Below, one piece after another: positions 24,056 to 32,976 of a DNA stretch of 64,000 bases (positions are counted from its first letter, which is position 1; the number at the start of each line of letters is the position of its first letter). The DNA lies in the NCBI RefSeq assembly GCF_001565895.1, contig NZ_LSNE01000003.1, positions 87,896 to 151,895 of the forward strand, in the 5' to 3' direction. Origin of the DNA: Paraglaciecola hydrolytica. Its GTDB lineage: Bacteria; Pseudomonadota; Gammaproteobacteria; Enterobacterales; Alteromonadaceae. A model generated the notes under the pieces. That model saw only the letters and a program-made list of their open reading frames with translations, was not told where the DNA came from and searched no databases. A program made the translations under genes and the position numbers.

Positions 24056-25968
24056 ATTTCGCCGAACAATTAGTACCGAAAGCGACATTACTATGGGGCG
24101 CAACTCGCTGGACAGTAGAGTCCATTGATGACGATGCTGTAATAATGACAAATGCGTCAAATAAACAATTACGCAGCTTCCCACGTCCTTTTATTGATTC
24201 AACTGCAATTAAAGGAAACATTAAAATTGTAATGCGTGACGGCGATTTACAAACTGTCATTCTAACGAAATCAGAACAAGATTTAGCCGACGCATACACT
24301 AAAGTTGGCGAAGCTTTAAACGAAATGAAAGCCCCTTTAGGGTTGACGGGAGATTTAGACAAAAATCGAAAGTACAATGGACAACTCAAAGCCCGAGAAA
24401 TTTTTGATGAACTTGGGTTAAATCACTTAAAAACACCATCAAAAAGTGAGCTTTCTAGAATAGCTACGCACTATAGAAAAACCGGCGGTGATTTTTCCAG
24501 TTGCGTGATTAAAACACGCAAGAAGCAAGGAAAACCGCTTCCATTTGAAATTGAACTCTTGTGTGGTAAGGCAATAAAAGGTTTTTTCTTGACTAGAAAC
24601 AAACCAACTGATACCGCTACATTTCGTTATCTTGAAAGTATTACTCCGGACAATCTAAAAGCATTATTACCTAGTGCCAGTTGTTTTAGACGAAAATTAA
24701 AGGCACTTAATAAAGAACTTTGCATCTTAAAACGCGACGGTGAAGCTGCCCTTCGGGCTTACAATAGAGGCATTGGAGCCAAAATAATAGCGGATATGCT
24801 TTTAGAGCGTGTCGAGATGGATGCTATGCATGTCTGCCTCGGCGTAATGGATGATGATAAACATTTTTTAGGCTACTTCACTGTTTACTTTGCAGTGGAT
24901 GCGGCCTCAAGAGCAGTAGTTGGCTATCACATAGAAGTTAAGAAAAAACTGCGAGGCGAAACAGCTGCTGGCGTCATGGCGTGTATTCGAAATATATTAA
25001 GTACTCAAATGCCTCACGGGGTGAACACGCTTTTCCCTATTGGTGGAATTCCCGATGTTATTGTAATGGATCACGGAACTGCGTTTGCAAACGCTCGGAT
25101 CAGAAAGTTATGTAAGACATTGTCTATATCCCTCCAGTACACTGGTACAAAGCGGGGCTGGGGTAAACCGATTGCAGAATCCTTTGTTAAAACACTTCGT
25201 CAACGTTTTTTAAGAAATATCAAAGGTTATCGTAACGCTGATAACTTTAAAAATCGAGATAGCCAAAAGCCTGAGCACGAAAACTGTGTAAAGCTTAGCG
25301 AGCTTAAACGAGCAGCGGAATACTTCATTCACTACGATTACCATAAAAGTAAACACAGTGGTTTAAAACTATCCACTCCCGAAAAAGAATGGAAACGGCT
25401 ATACAGAAATCCACCGCCCCGTAAAGCTGATGAACAAGACCGTAGTGTATTCAAAACCGAAACGAAAAAACGTGCTATGCATTTAGTTCGGGGCATTTTT
25501 CTTCAGTATCAATACTTTCAATCTCCTGAAGCTAAAGACCTATACAAAGAATTAGATGTCTTTGGTAATAAAAAGGAAAGTATTGATGTACATATACTAT
25601 TTGACCCCGAAGATGCTTCTGAAATCGCTATTATACACCCACTCACTGGGGAGTTAATTACAGTTAGCAATACAGACAATTCCGTCCACCAAGGAATGTC
25701 ATTCATTGAAGCGAGAGCAGTAATAGACACAAACGCAAGTCTCGACGATGAGAATGATGAATTTGGAGCTCTGAATATGCTCAGTCAGAATCCAAAACAA
25801 ATAAATACTCATGTTAGACCGCACGAAAAAACAGCGGTCATAAATGACTATGATGGTGACTTCAGGGATCTTTTAGATACTGAAGTACCGGATCGTGGTC
25901 CCACAACCGATGACATTGACTTCGAAGAATTGAATGACGGCTCAACAGGCTTTGGGTGTGAAGAATGA
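24052..25968 (+). CDS. tnsB: TnsB-like DDE transposase
   Basis: 638 residues from the ATG at 24052, which overlaps the tnsA stop (ATGA). N-terminal DNA-binding helices are followed by an rve-type catalytic core: Asp in RVEMDAMHV, Asp in VIVMDHGTAFANARI, and Glu in GKPIAESFVKTLRQRF about 36 residues later. The C-terminal region is acidic (DDIDFEELNDG) and probably contacts TnsC. TnsB binds repeats in the transposon ends and performs 3' cleavage and strand transfer. Full length; no frame damage. Confidence 0.93.
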   Translation: MNFAEQLVPKATLLWGATRWTVESIDDDAVIMTNASNKQLRSFPRPFIDSTAIKGNIKIVMRDGDLQTVILTKSEQDLADAYTKVGEALNEMKAPLGLTGDLDKNRKYNGQLKAREIFDELGLNHLKTPSKSELSRIATHYRKTGGDFSSCVIKTRKKQGKPLPFEIELLCGKAIKGFFLTRNKPTDTATFRYLESITPDNLKALLPSASCFRRKLKALNKELCILKRDGEAALRAYNRGIGAKIIADMLLERVEMDAMHVCLGVMDDDKHFLGYFTVYFAVDAASRAVVGYHIEVKKKLRGETAAGVMACIRNILSTQMPHGVNTLFPIGGIPDVIVMDHGTAFANARIRKLCKTLSISLQYTGTKRGWGKPIAESFVKTLRQRFLRNIKGYRNADNFKNRDSQKPEHENCVKLSELKRAAEYFIHYDYHKSKHSGLKLSTPEKEWKRLYRNPPPRKADEQDRSVFKTETKKRAMHLVRGIFLQYQYFQSPEAKDLYKELDVFGNKKESIDVHILFDPEDASEIAIIHPLTGELITVSNTDNSVHQGMSFIEARAVIDTNASLDDENDEFGALNMLSQNPKQINTHVRPHEKTAVINDYDGDFRDLLDTEVPDRGPTTDDIDFEELNDGSTGFGCEE

Positions 25969-26897
25969 TGACAAATTTAACGTTATTAAAGCAAACGAAA
26001 TCAATAATACACGACTTGAAAATTATCACCCCGGTTTATAGTGATGCTATGAATTATATTCAGCAACTGACTGACACAGGTCAATTTTCCAACCCTAAAA
26101 TTGGCTATCTAATCGGTGAGAGTGGCAAAGGTAAAACTAAAATTTGCAAAGCCTTCAAAGATAAATATCCGGATGAGACTAACGAGGAATCTGATATACG
26201 ACGGATAATTTATATCAAGCTGACTGGCGATGCGTCAAAAGGTGAAATTTTGAAAGAATTATATCTAGAACTCATGGGGAAAACGCAGCCACAAAAAGGC
26301 AATAACGCAGAAAAAGAAAAGACAATTATAGGCTTACTTGAGGATCTAAAAACTGAACTTGTGATCATAGATGAAGCACAACATGCAATGTCTGCACAAT
26401 TTAATGAACACGGTAAAACGGGAACTTTTATAAATATGCTTAAAACTATTTCTGATGATTCTAAAGTGCCAATTCTTGTCTCAGGCATTCCCGGGCTAGA
26501 ATCCTTGCGTGTAATGGAGGGGAAAAATGCAGGGTTTAGTCGGCAGTTGAAACGTCGTAGTTTTTTGCCCCATTTCATTCGTATGCTAACGTTGAAGGAA
26601 ACACAAAAAATCTTAGTTAGTTTTGCAGATAAACTTGAAGCACTCAATATAACAGCCGACGCTCTTAAAGAACCCTCAATAGTTTGTAAATTCTATTTAG
26701 CATCTAGTGGTGCCATTGGCATTATATCTGACTTAATTCAAGCAGCATTAATTGAAGAAAAAGGTCGAATCTCAATTAATGCCAAATCTATTTACAATGC
26801 TTCAAAGTTAAGCTTCGAAGAATTTGAAAACCCTTTTACTTACAACGACCGTGTTTTAAAAATTAAGCTCGATGGGCTGAAAAAGGAGGCTGCGTGA
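25965..26897 (+). CDS. tnsC: TnsC-like AAA+ ATPase
   Basis: 310 residues. Walker A is GYLIGESGKGKTKICKAF (about residues 42-59) and Walker B LVIIDEAQHAMS (about 127-138), with a sensor segment VPILVSGIPGLESL. TnsC links the target selector to the TnsAB transposase. It is short compared with Tn7 TnsC (about 555 residues) and closer to the TniB/short TnsC class. Overlaps tnsB by four bases. Confidence 0.9.
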   Translation: MMTNLTLLKQTKSIIHDLKIITPVYSDAMNYIQQLTDTGQFSNPKIGYLIGESGKGKTKICKAFKDKYPDETNEESDIRRIIYIKLTGDASKGEILKELYLELMGKTQPQKGNNAEKEKTIIGLLEDLKTELVIIDEAQHAMSAQFNEHGKTGTFINMLKTISDDSKVPILVSGIPGLESLRVMEGKNAGFSRQLKRRSFLPHFIRMLTLKETQKILVSFADKLEALNITADALKEPSIVCKFYLASSGAIGIISDLIQAALIEEKGRISINAKSIYNASKLSFEEFENPFTYNDRVLKIKLDGLKKEAA

Positions 26898-28309
26898 TGA
26901 ATTTACTTCCTCAACGTCCTTTTATCAAAAATGGCGAAAACGTTCTGGGTTACTTGCTTCGACTGGCTAAAAAAAATCGATTTAATAGTCTAAGTGAACT
27001 CATAAAATCCTACTCTACAAAAAAGGTTCCAACGACTTACAGAAAAAATTCCGTTGATGGTGTTGTTGAATTAGCAAGCAAGTTAGTAGGTAGAAGTATT
27101 AACTTAGAAAAAAATTATCTATTAGGTGAATATGAAGAAGATCCAAGCGTATCGGCGGGAAAACGATTTTCCCTTTCACGTAAACCTTGTATTTGCACAG
27201 AGTGTGTAAAGGAAGATGGTGTTATTTATGCTAATTGGCAATATACGCCAAATTCTTATTGCACTAAGCACAAAATGGCCCATATCAACGTTTGTCAGAC
27301 TTGCAGTCGAGAATTGCAGTGGAACACTGATTTACTAGATTTAGTATGTCAGCATTGTGGCTCTAAACTTTGTGGGAAAACAATAGATACTGAGCCTCAC
27401 CACATTCGTAAACTTCGGACACTTCAGGGGCAGAAAAAATGGGTATACACATCAAAATTATTTGACTATGCCGTGGCACTAATACGTCCGTTTGATCTAA
27501 TCGATAAACGGGTGACTGAAAGCCCGATAATGCTTCGTAATTGGAACGAATTATACTCAATGGCGAGTCAAATGATCGAATTGGGTGAAAATGTGCCATC
27601 AGCATATAGCCTTTTTAACCAGCTTTTCTATGAATATCCGTTCGATGATTTTGCTCAATCACCTCTGGCTGCTGGAATGAAACAAGTACTAAAAAGACAC
27701 CCTACAAATGATGAATGTAGACTATTTGTTGATGCCGCTGCTTTAAAAAAGTGGCTTGGCTTGAGCGAATTCCAAGTGCAATCTTGTATCGAACTAAAAT
27801 TTACTAAAGTGACTTTTAAAAAACCTTATTGCGGTACATTTATTTATGATTTTTCTGATTGGCAAAGGCTACTTCAAAGGGTTAGGACGTTGGACGAAGT
27901 TGGAACTCCCATCCAACAAGTGGCAGAAGAAGCCCCTATTTTCTGGAATTATCCGGAAGAAATTGTGATCGGAGTTTTACGTAGCAGAATTCCTGTACGT
28001 TTCAAAAATCCTAATATGCCCAATTTTTCTGAAGCTTTTGTAGATCGAAAGACTGCTCACTACTACTTGAGAAAGCAACGAGGAATGAAATTTGATCAGG
28101 TTTTATCACAATATAACGCATCCAAATTACTAGGTGTTGGTCCTCAAATTATTCGAAAATTTATTAAAGATGGAAAACTCAGTGTAATGGTGCCAAATAA
28201 TAAAGTGCCAATGATTTGTATTGATTCACTAAACAAACTTATTGATAACGAAAGTTTCCCTACCCGAGATAAGGTTTTAAATGCATATCCGAGTTTTATA
28301 TCGAACTAA
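26897..28309 (+). CDS. tniQ: TniQ-family target-selection protein
   Basis: 470 residues. Start ATG at 26897 with AAGGAGG (26883-26889) seven bases upstream. The N-terminal TniQ domain starts LLPQRPFIKNGENVLGYLLRLA. Paired zinc-binding cysteines follow: CICTEC, YCTKHKM, CQTC, CQHC (about residues 95-155). The long C-terminus may contain DNA-binding helices for a specific target site, as in TnsD. Only one TniQ is present and no Cas genes or CRISPR array are visible, so targeting by this protein itself is the simplest idea. Confidence 0.87.
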   Translation: MNLLPQRPFIKNGENVLGYLLRLAKKNRFNSLSELIKSYSTKKVPTTYRKNSVDGVVELASKLVGRSINLEKNYLLGEYEEDPSVSAGKRFSLSRKPCICTECVKEDGVIYANWQYTPNSYCTKHKMAHINVCQTCSRELQWNTDLLDLVCQHCGSKLCGKTIDTEPHHIRKLRTLQGQKKWVYTSKLFDYAVALIRPFDLIDKRVTESPIMLRNWNELYSMASQMIELGENVPSAYSLFNQLFYEYPFDDFAQSPLAAGMKQVLKRHPTNDECRLFVDAAALKKWLGLSEFQVQSCIELKFTKVTFKKPYCGTFIYDFSDWQRLLQRVRTLDEVGTPIQQVAEEAPIFWNYPEEIVIGVLRSRIPVRFKNPNMPNFSEAFVDRKTAHYYLRKQRGMKFDQVLSQYNASKLLGVGPQIIRKFIKDGKLSVMVPNNKVPMICIDSLNKLIDNESFPTRDKVLNAYPSFISN

Positions 28310-28339
28310 TAATTAGTCTTTTAAAATTCTATTTCTCTG

Positions 28340-28380
28340 AATAAAAAAAGAGTACTATTTAATAGTACTCTTTTTTTATT
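28340..28380. terminator. Bidirectional terminator after tniQ
   Basis: Perfect inverted repeat with 20-base arms around one central base: the GC-containing core is GAGTACTATT/AATAGTACTC, flanked by an A-tract on the left and a T-tract on the right. Starts 31 bases after the tniQ stop. Confidence 0.9.
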
Positions 28381-28788
28381 CATCGATTTTAAAAATCCCA
28401 CGTTATCTGAAATACTGCAAAAATTCCCAAATTAAATGACACGAGGTTTTATCAATCCTAGATTTTTAACCAGCTTTCCTTCTAAAAAGCCGGTTATTTA
28501 CTAAAAAGTAGTTGAACCGAATTCCCAAACGCTAAAATTGATCAAATGTGATCATTACCATTTAATTTGGGAATTCCGCCAACTTTTGGAATTCTTTTAA
28601 AATCATTAACTTAAATAAATTTAGTTTGATACCAAAAAGTTTTTTTTCAAACACTTGGGAATTTAAGCCGTTTTCATTCATTCAAAATATAACTATGTCT
28701 TTTTTAATCTTAAAAATGATGGGCTTAAACACTTAGTTGATTACTAATTGAGAGCTAATTGCCATCAGTTTATACAATGTCTAATAAT
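28381..28788. other. Gene-free region with repeated AATTCCCAAA motifs
   Basis: No gene. The decamer AATTCCCAAA occurs at 28422-28431 and 28520-28529, its reverse complement TTTGGGAATT at 28566-28575, a 9-base match TTGGGAATT at 28655-28663 and a variant TTTGGAATT at 28585-28593. An imperfect hairpin (AACCAGCTTT/AAAGCCGGTT) lies near 28464-28495. Downstream of tniQ this is where the other transposon end could be, and the motifs are candidate TnsB sites. Confidence 0.5.
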
Positions 28789-29092
28789 CTACCTAGCGCG
28801 TCGCTTGTCTCTAACCCACATATGAGAGCTATTGGATATTTTCATTTCAAACAAATCGATTGAAGCAAATAAATTGCTGAGTTTTTTAAAGCCATAGTTT
28901 CGTTGATCGAATGAAGCATGATTTGAAATATGTGTACCAATTGCGCCCAACTTTGCCCAACCAACAGCGTCTTCTACCGCTTCAACCGCCTGACGCAATA
29001 AATTCATCAACGAGTATCGTTTTTGATATTCTTCGGTGCTGGCTCCGGTTTGTTAACTCGAACGGATTTGTCATCAAAAAACAAAAACCTCG
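28789..29092 (-). pseudogene. NYN/OST-HTH (LOTUS) protein, C-terminal frameshifted fragment
   Basis: The 73-codon frame ending at 28789 is a clear LOTUS domain: GWAKLGAIGTHIS, FDQRNYGFKKLSNLF, FEMKI and a terminal VRDKRR. Just upstream, another frame reads KPEPAPKNIKNDTR and runs into TGA; a one-base insertion would join it to MNLLRQAVEAVEDAVGWAKLG, as in intact family members. The N-terminal NYN RNase domain is absent: the similarity ends at the 3' end of the abiEii remnant. So this is the tail of a gene destroyed by insertion plus a frameshift. Confidence 0.8.
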
Positions 29093-29093
29093 A

Positions 29094-29654
29094 CTAACCC
29101 ATATCAAATGGATTTTTTGGAGTTCCGTCATTCAGTAACTCAGACACGATGGCATTTACCTCAGCCTGGACATACGCCCAATACTCAGGATTATCGAGGG
29201 TTCTCTCTTTAATTTGCTTGGGGATAAAGCGGCTCATTTCCATATTGAAGTCGTCACGTACTTCATCTTCCGACATTAACTTGGCTAACTGAATAGACAG
29301 TGTCTGCCGAAAGTCTTCTGTTTGCTTTTGTCTGGCGGTGAGTTTCTTTTCAACCAATGTCTTGGATAAATCAATACCGCGTTGCTTGATCCAAACAATA
29401 TCCCAGATATCGCGCGGCTTAATACGCCTTGCCCGATACGCTAATGCGATCAGCTTATCGGCCAGTGTTTCTTGTAACGATTGTACCGGGACTAAGATCC
29501 CTTCAGTCGGTACAACAATATCGTAATGATTAACTAGCGGGCGCTTTTCGATATCGAATGAGGGAATTGCACAGACGTCAATATGCATTTTCTGCCTTGG
29601 CAAATCAGGACGATTTGGCGAATTTGTTGTTTTAGCATACTTTATTTCCCACAC
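29094..29654 (-). pseudogene. AbiEii-type toxin remnant lacking nucleotidyltransferase core
   Basis: 186 codons can be read from a GTG, but family members are about 290-310 residues. What remains is the C-terminal two thirds: MHIDVCAIPSFDIEKRPL, VQSLQETLADKLIALAYRARRIKPRDIWDIVWI. The GSxxxxD nucleotidyltransferase motif is missing. After the abiEi stop there is an ATG (ATGGGGAAG) in a different frame that may be the original start, pointing to an internal deletion. The toxin is probably dead. Confidence 0.75.
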
Positions 29655-29666
29655 TCTTCCCCATAC

Positions 29667-30191
29667 TTAGCTCTCCAACATATGTAGATTGCGTCGGCAG
29701 TGTTTTAGATCTGCTATCGCTTGCGCTTTGTATGCACGATACATTTTGATGTCGGGGTCATAGTACAAATTAGGTGCAATTTGCTCGACTGGCTTTTTAG
29801 TGTGGGTAAATTCGATCACACCATAAGGCGTATCAAAACAACCACTTCGACCTTTAGTCACCACCGTGACTCTACCCATCACAACTTGCGAAATATCACC
29901 GGTATGACTGAGCTGACTTTCTAAGCTGATGTAGTTCAATACGCCACTGCGCAACTTTTTGATGATTTTATAAATGGCAGTCTCAGGCTCAGGTGGTGTA
30001 ATAACGCTTTCATAGAAGCCTTTCACCACTCGTCTTAATAGCCCTTTATTAACACAATCTGCTAAGAACTTTCTAAAGGCTGGGTCACAAGGCACACCCA
30101 GCATAAAAGCAAGCTCTGTTGCACTGTGAATGCCACCGCCAGCGCTCACCGCTTTTGCCAATGCGTTTAATAGCTCATTAGATTTAGCCAT
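29667..30191 (-). CDS. AbiEi antitoxin / transcriptional repressor
   Basis: 174 residues, intact. N-terminal winged helix (ELLNALAKAVSAGGGIHSATELAFMLG, RKFLADCVNKGLLRRVVKGFYES) followed by the AbiEi_3-type domain (LRSGVLNYISLESQLSHTGDISQV). AbiEi neutralises AbiEii and represses its own promoter by binding inverted repeats; two such repeats lie immediately upstream. The ATG directly abuts the first repeat and has no Shine-Dalgarno, so a leaderless transcript is possible. The antitoxin survives although the toxin is broken. Confidence 0.85.
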   Translation of the reverse strand: MAKSNELLNALAKAVSAGGGIHSATELAFMLGVPCDPAFRKFLADCVNKGLLRRVVKGFYESVITPPEPETAIYKIIKKLRSGVLNYISLESQLSHTGDISQVVMGRVTVVTKGRSGCFDTPYGVIEFTHTKKPVEQIAPNLYYDPDIKMYRAYKAQAIADLKHCRRNLHMLES

Positions 30192-30234
30192 AGGTCTACA
30201 CTAAGTTACCAAATAGGTAACTTAGTGTAGACCT
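30192..30234. promoter_or_regulatory. AbiEi operator IR1
   Basis: Perfect inverted repeat with 19-base arms, AGGTCTACACTAAGTTACC and its complement, around a 5-base centre. It begins at the base next to the abiEi start codon. Confidence 0.85.
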
Positions 30235-30257
30235 GATAGTAGACTTGCGCAAGACAT

Positions 30258-30300
30258 AGGTCTACAGGTTGTTACCTTATAAGTAACTTAGTGTAGACCT
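30258..30300. promoter_or_regulatory. AbiEi operator IR2
   Basis: Second copy of the same arrangement: left arm AGGTCTACA-N4-GTTACC, right arm matching IR1 except its first base. Same 43-base size as IR1. Two tandem repeats match the cooperative autorepression known for AbiEi. Confidence 0.8.
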
Positions 30301-30405
30301 ATCACGTGAGAGTCTTAATCATTTTCAGTCTCTCAGCCAATCGAGAACAATCGATTTTTGCTGCGATTTTGCTAAGGCCATTTGACCTAACTATACCCAT
30401 ATTAT

Positions 30406-30780
30406 TTATAGCAAATCATTCAGCCGCTTTAACAGCGCTTTACGGCCACTATTCTTGGTGACAAATCGCTTAAAACACTGCTCAAAATCTGAGACATCGC
30501 AGTTAAACTGATAGGCTTCGAACAACTGATGTAAATAACCAGATGCTTGATCATAGCCGCTGGCACAAGCGCGACTGGCTTCGGTTTGCGCTTGTTGCCA
30601 AAAGCGTTCACGCTGGCTGTAGGTTTCTACAAGCATCTTTTCTTTTTGTGCTTTTTCTATAGCCAGTTTCTTTGCTAGTGCTTCGGCTTGTTCTTGCTGT
30701 AACTGCCTTTGCGCTTGTTCAAGATAGGGGGCAATCGCGGGGGGAGTTAACCAATACTGATAGGCTTCTTGTTTAACTTT
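30406..30780 (-). pseudogene. C-terminal tail of CYTH protein after in-frame TGA
   Basis: Directly after the TGA of the CYTH gene (30781-30783) the same frame stays open for 124 codons, reading KVKQEAYQYWLTPPAIAPYL, then a Gln/Glu-rich helix and CFKRFVTKNSGRKALLKRLNDLL. The first ATG is only at codon 49, with no good ribosome site. This looks like the real C-terminus of a ~475-residue protein separated by one nonsense codon. Confidence 0.65.
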
Positions 30781-31836
30781 TCAAACGGCTTGTTGTTCCA
30801 CCAGATATTGCATAATCGCCAGTTGCATTAACAGGGCAGAGCTGCCGGTTAACACTTCGACTGCGGCATGCCAGTGACTGGGGGTTGCGGTTTGACTATT
30901 ACCAGCGCCAGACAAAACAACACCTTGCCATTGATGCTGAAAATCCTGCATCGCGCAATGCAACGACTGGCTGTTATCTGAACCTTGCTTACAGCACTGC
31001 GCCAACACCAAACTTAACTGCTGCCAAACAGTGTTTATTTCGTGCCAACATGCCTGACTTGGCTGCATCTCAAAATAATTAAGCAGTTTTTGCCAGCGAC
31101 TCAAACGCTTGGCCACAAGGCTGTGCAATTGCGCGCGTGAGCTATGTTTGACTTGCTCTTCGGTTAACAGGTTTAAAGGTTCGGGTAGTGTTTTATCTGC
31201 TTGTCCCCCGCCATTTAATAATCGATAACCCCGCGCCGCTTTACTGAGCAAACCAATTTTAAGTGGCATAATAGTGGCGAGCTGTCTGGCTACATTAAAA
31301 ATCTCACTGATATTACCTGCTTTTAATTCGAGTTCTATTTCATTGATTTCATCACACTTGTCATTTGCTCTTACTTCGCCCCTGTCCCACACCAATTCAA
31401 TCTGTGACTGAGGATTAAAATTCAATAAATACACACTACGTTTAAACTGCGTGACAAACAGACACTGTAATTGAGTTTGAGCACCTTGATGGTCAAAACC
31501 TACAGGCCACACTTCTGCTGGAAACAAACTCAGGTCAGGAGTTTCTGGCGCTTTAGGTAATTTACCTAAGTCCACATTGTATTCCGGCCGTTGTTGTAAC
31601 CCCGCCACTCCTTTACCTGCAGTTTTGATAGTTTGTTCATATTCATGCTGACAACCACGAATACGTAAACCCATGCCATTTAAGCGAAAATCCCGCTCAC
31701 TCGTATCAAAATAGCTATTACTTAATTCAAGCTCTTGTTGCTCTACTTTAGCCGCTAGTTTTGGCAATAAGCTGTTTTCGATAAACTCCCCAGCCTGCAC
31801 TGTGGTAGTGAGCTTTAATTCAATTTCATATTCCAT
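30781..31836 (-). CDS. CYTH domain protein (YgiF-like triphosphatase), C-terminally truncated
   Basis: 351 residues to the TGA. The N-terminal CYTH motif EYEIELKL (ExExK) and the strand pattern FDTSERDFRLNGMGLRIRG, then EQTIKTAGKGVAGLQQRPEYN and VWDRGEV are typical of inorganic triphosphatase YgiF. A CHAD-like helical region follows. The frame continues beyond the TGA (see 30406-30780), so the gene seems to carry a nonsense mutation just before its last 124 codons. The CYTH catalytic domain is intact. Divergent from the YgiM-like gene, the same neighbour as in E. coli. Confidence 0.85.
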   Translation of the reverse strand: MEYEIELKLTTTVQAGEFIENSLLPKLAAKVEQQELELSNSYFDTSERDFRLNGMGLRIRGCQHEYEQTIKTAGKGVAGLQQRPEYNVDLGKLPKAPETPDLSLFPAEVWPVGFDHQGAQTQLQCLFVTQFKRSVYLLNFNPQSQIELVWDRGEVRANDKCDEINEIELELKAGNISEIFNVARQLATIMPLKIGLLSKAARGYRLLNGGGQADKTLPEPLNLLTEEQVKHSSRAQLHSLVAKRLSRWQKLLNYFEMQPSQACWHEINTVWQQLSLVLAQCCKQGSDNSQSLHCAMQDFQHQWQGVVLSGAGNSQTATPSHWHAAVEVLTGSSALLMQLAIMQYLVEQQAV

Positions 31837-32011
31837 ACGAGTCCTTACTGCTCCAGATTAAACATGTTCTTTGGCAACAATCCTAGGCCCCAAATTACAC
31901 TTTCAATAGCCACAATTTACTATTCAGGCCATTCAATTTGAATGTGGGCTTGCCTTTCGTTATGTCAGGCAATACCATTTGCGGCATATTATAGAGACAA
32001 GTTTTCATATT

Positions 32012-32620
32012 ATGCGCAGCCACACCCTTTTATTTTTGTTATTTACTTGTATATCTTTACCCACTTTTTTGGCTGTAGCTCAAGAGCCAAATGATAAAGA
32101 GGGTAAGGTTCGTTATATTTCAGATGACCTCTTTACTTTTTTACATGCCGGTCCGGGGCGCAATTATCGTATTCTCGGTTCAGTGATTGCTGGTACTAAA
32201 GTCAAGATGTTGCAAGAAGACACTGAAACTCAGTTCATTGAAGTGATTGACGACAAACAGCGTACGGGTTGGGTACAAACTGAGTTTATCAGTAAAACTC
32301 GCAGTGTCAGAGAATTAGTCCCTGGGCTTACGCAAAAACTGCAAGAAGCCAATGCCATGATCAAACAGCAAAGTGCGGATAATGATTTGTTGAATCAACG
32401 TATCGCCGATCTAAGTTCACAAAATGCAGCTTTAAACCGCAAACAAGAAGAAATCGCCGCACACAATAAACGCATCAGCGCTGAACTAGCCAATCAGGAT
32501 CAAAGTGCGCAAATTGAATGGTTCACTCGAGGTGGCATTGTCGCCGTGGTTAGTTTGTTATTGGGTATTATATTGACTTATTTACCTAAAAAACGCCGTC
32601 GCAACGATAATTGGATGTAA
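32012..32620 (+). CDS. YgiM-like SH3-domain protein (TIGR04211 type)
   Basis: 202 residues from the ATG at 32012, which gives a clean signal peptide (SHTLLFLLFTCISLPTFLAVA). An SH3b domain (about 28-92; VRYISDDLFTFLHAGPGRNYRILGSV) is followed by a coiled coil (QKLQEANAMIKQQSADNDLL) and a C-terminal membrane helix (GGIVAVVSLLLGIILTYL) with a basic tail. Inner-membrane protein with a periplasmic domain. An upstream TTG at 31979 is less likely. Confidence 0.85.
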   Translation: MRSHTLLFLLFTCISLPTFLAVAQEPNDKEGKVRYISDDLFTFLHAGPGRNYRILGSVIAGTKVKMLQEDTETQFIEVIDDKQRTGWVQTEFISKTRSVRELVPGLTQKLQEANAMIKQQSADNDLLNQRIADLSSQNAALNRKQEEIAAHNKRISAELANQDQSAQIEWFTRGGIVAVVSLLLGIILTYLPKKRRRNDNWM

Positions 32621-32976
32621 CATTTTTAGAGCAAACCCTGCCAATGCGGTGTTTGCTCATCCCCCTATAAAGTCTTCAAGAACTGTTATCTCAGATTTAA
32701 AATCACGCTCTAAACACTCGACTTTCCGCACTTTCTAATTAACTGCATGCAATAAAAAACAAGATGAAAACTTGTTTGATTTGACTTCAAAGTAGCACCC
32801 AAAAGAGCACTTATTTAACCATGTATTTTGTCAGGATTATTTACACTATATTTACACAGCAGGTATATAAACAATTTAATCGCATATATATCAATAAGTA
32901 ATATTTATGGCTTAATTAATGTATGTTAATAAAACTCATGCAATTTTTACTCTATATCAATAAGAAGGTGTGTTAC
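32621..32976. other. Intergenic region with hairpin
   Basis: 356 bases without a gene. GAGCAAAC (32629-32636) and GTTTGCTC (32651-32658) form an 8-bp stem just after the YgiM-like gene, possibly a terminator though no T-tract follows. The rest is AT-rich leader for the PEP-CTERM gene. Confidence 0.45.

Noticed and set aside
28421..28663. AATTCCCAAA copies as a CRISPR array or CRISPR-associated transposon array
   Set aside because: Irregular spacing, both orientations, 10-bp units and no cas genes.
30406..30636. Independent 76-residue gene
   Set aside because: It is in frame with the CYTH gene and continuous with it except for one TGA, so it is treated as that gene's tail.
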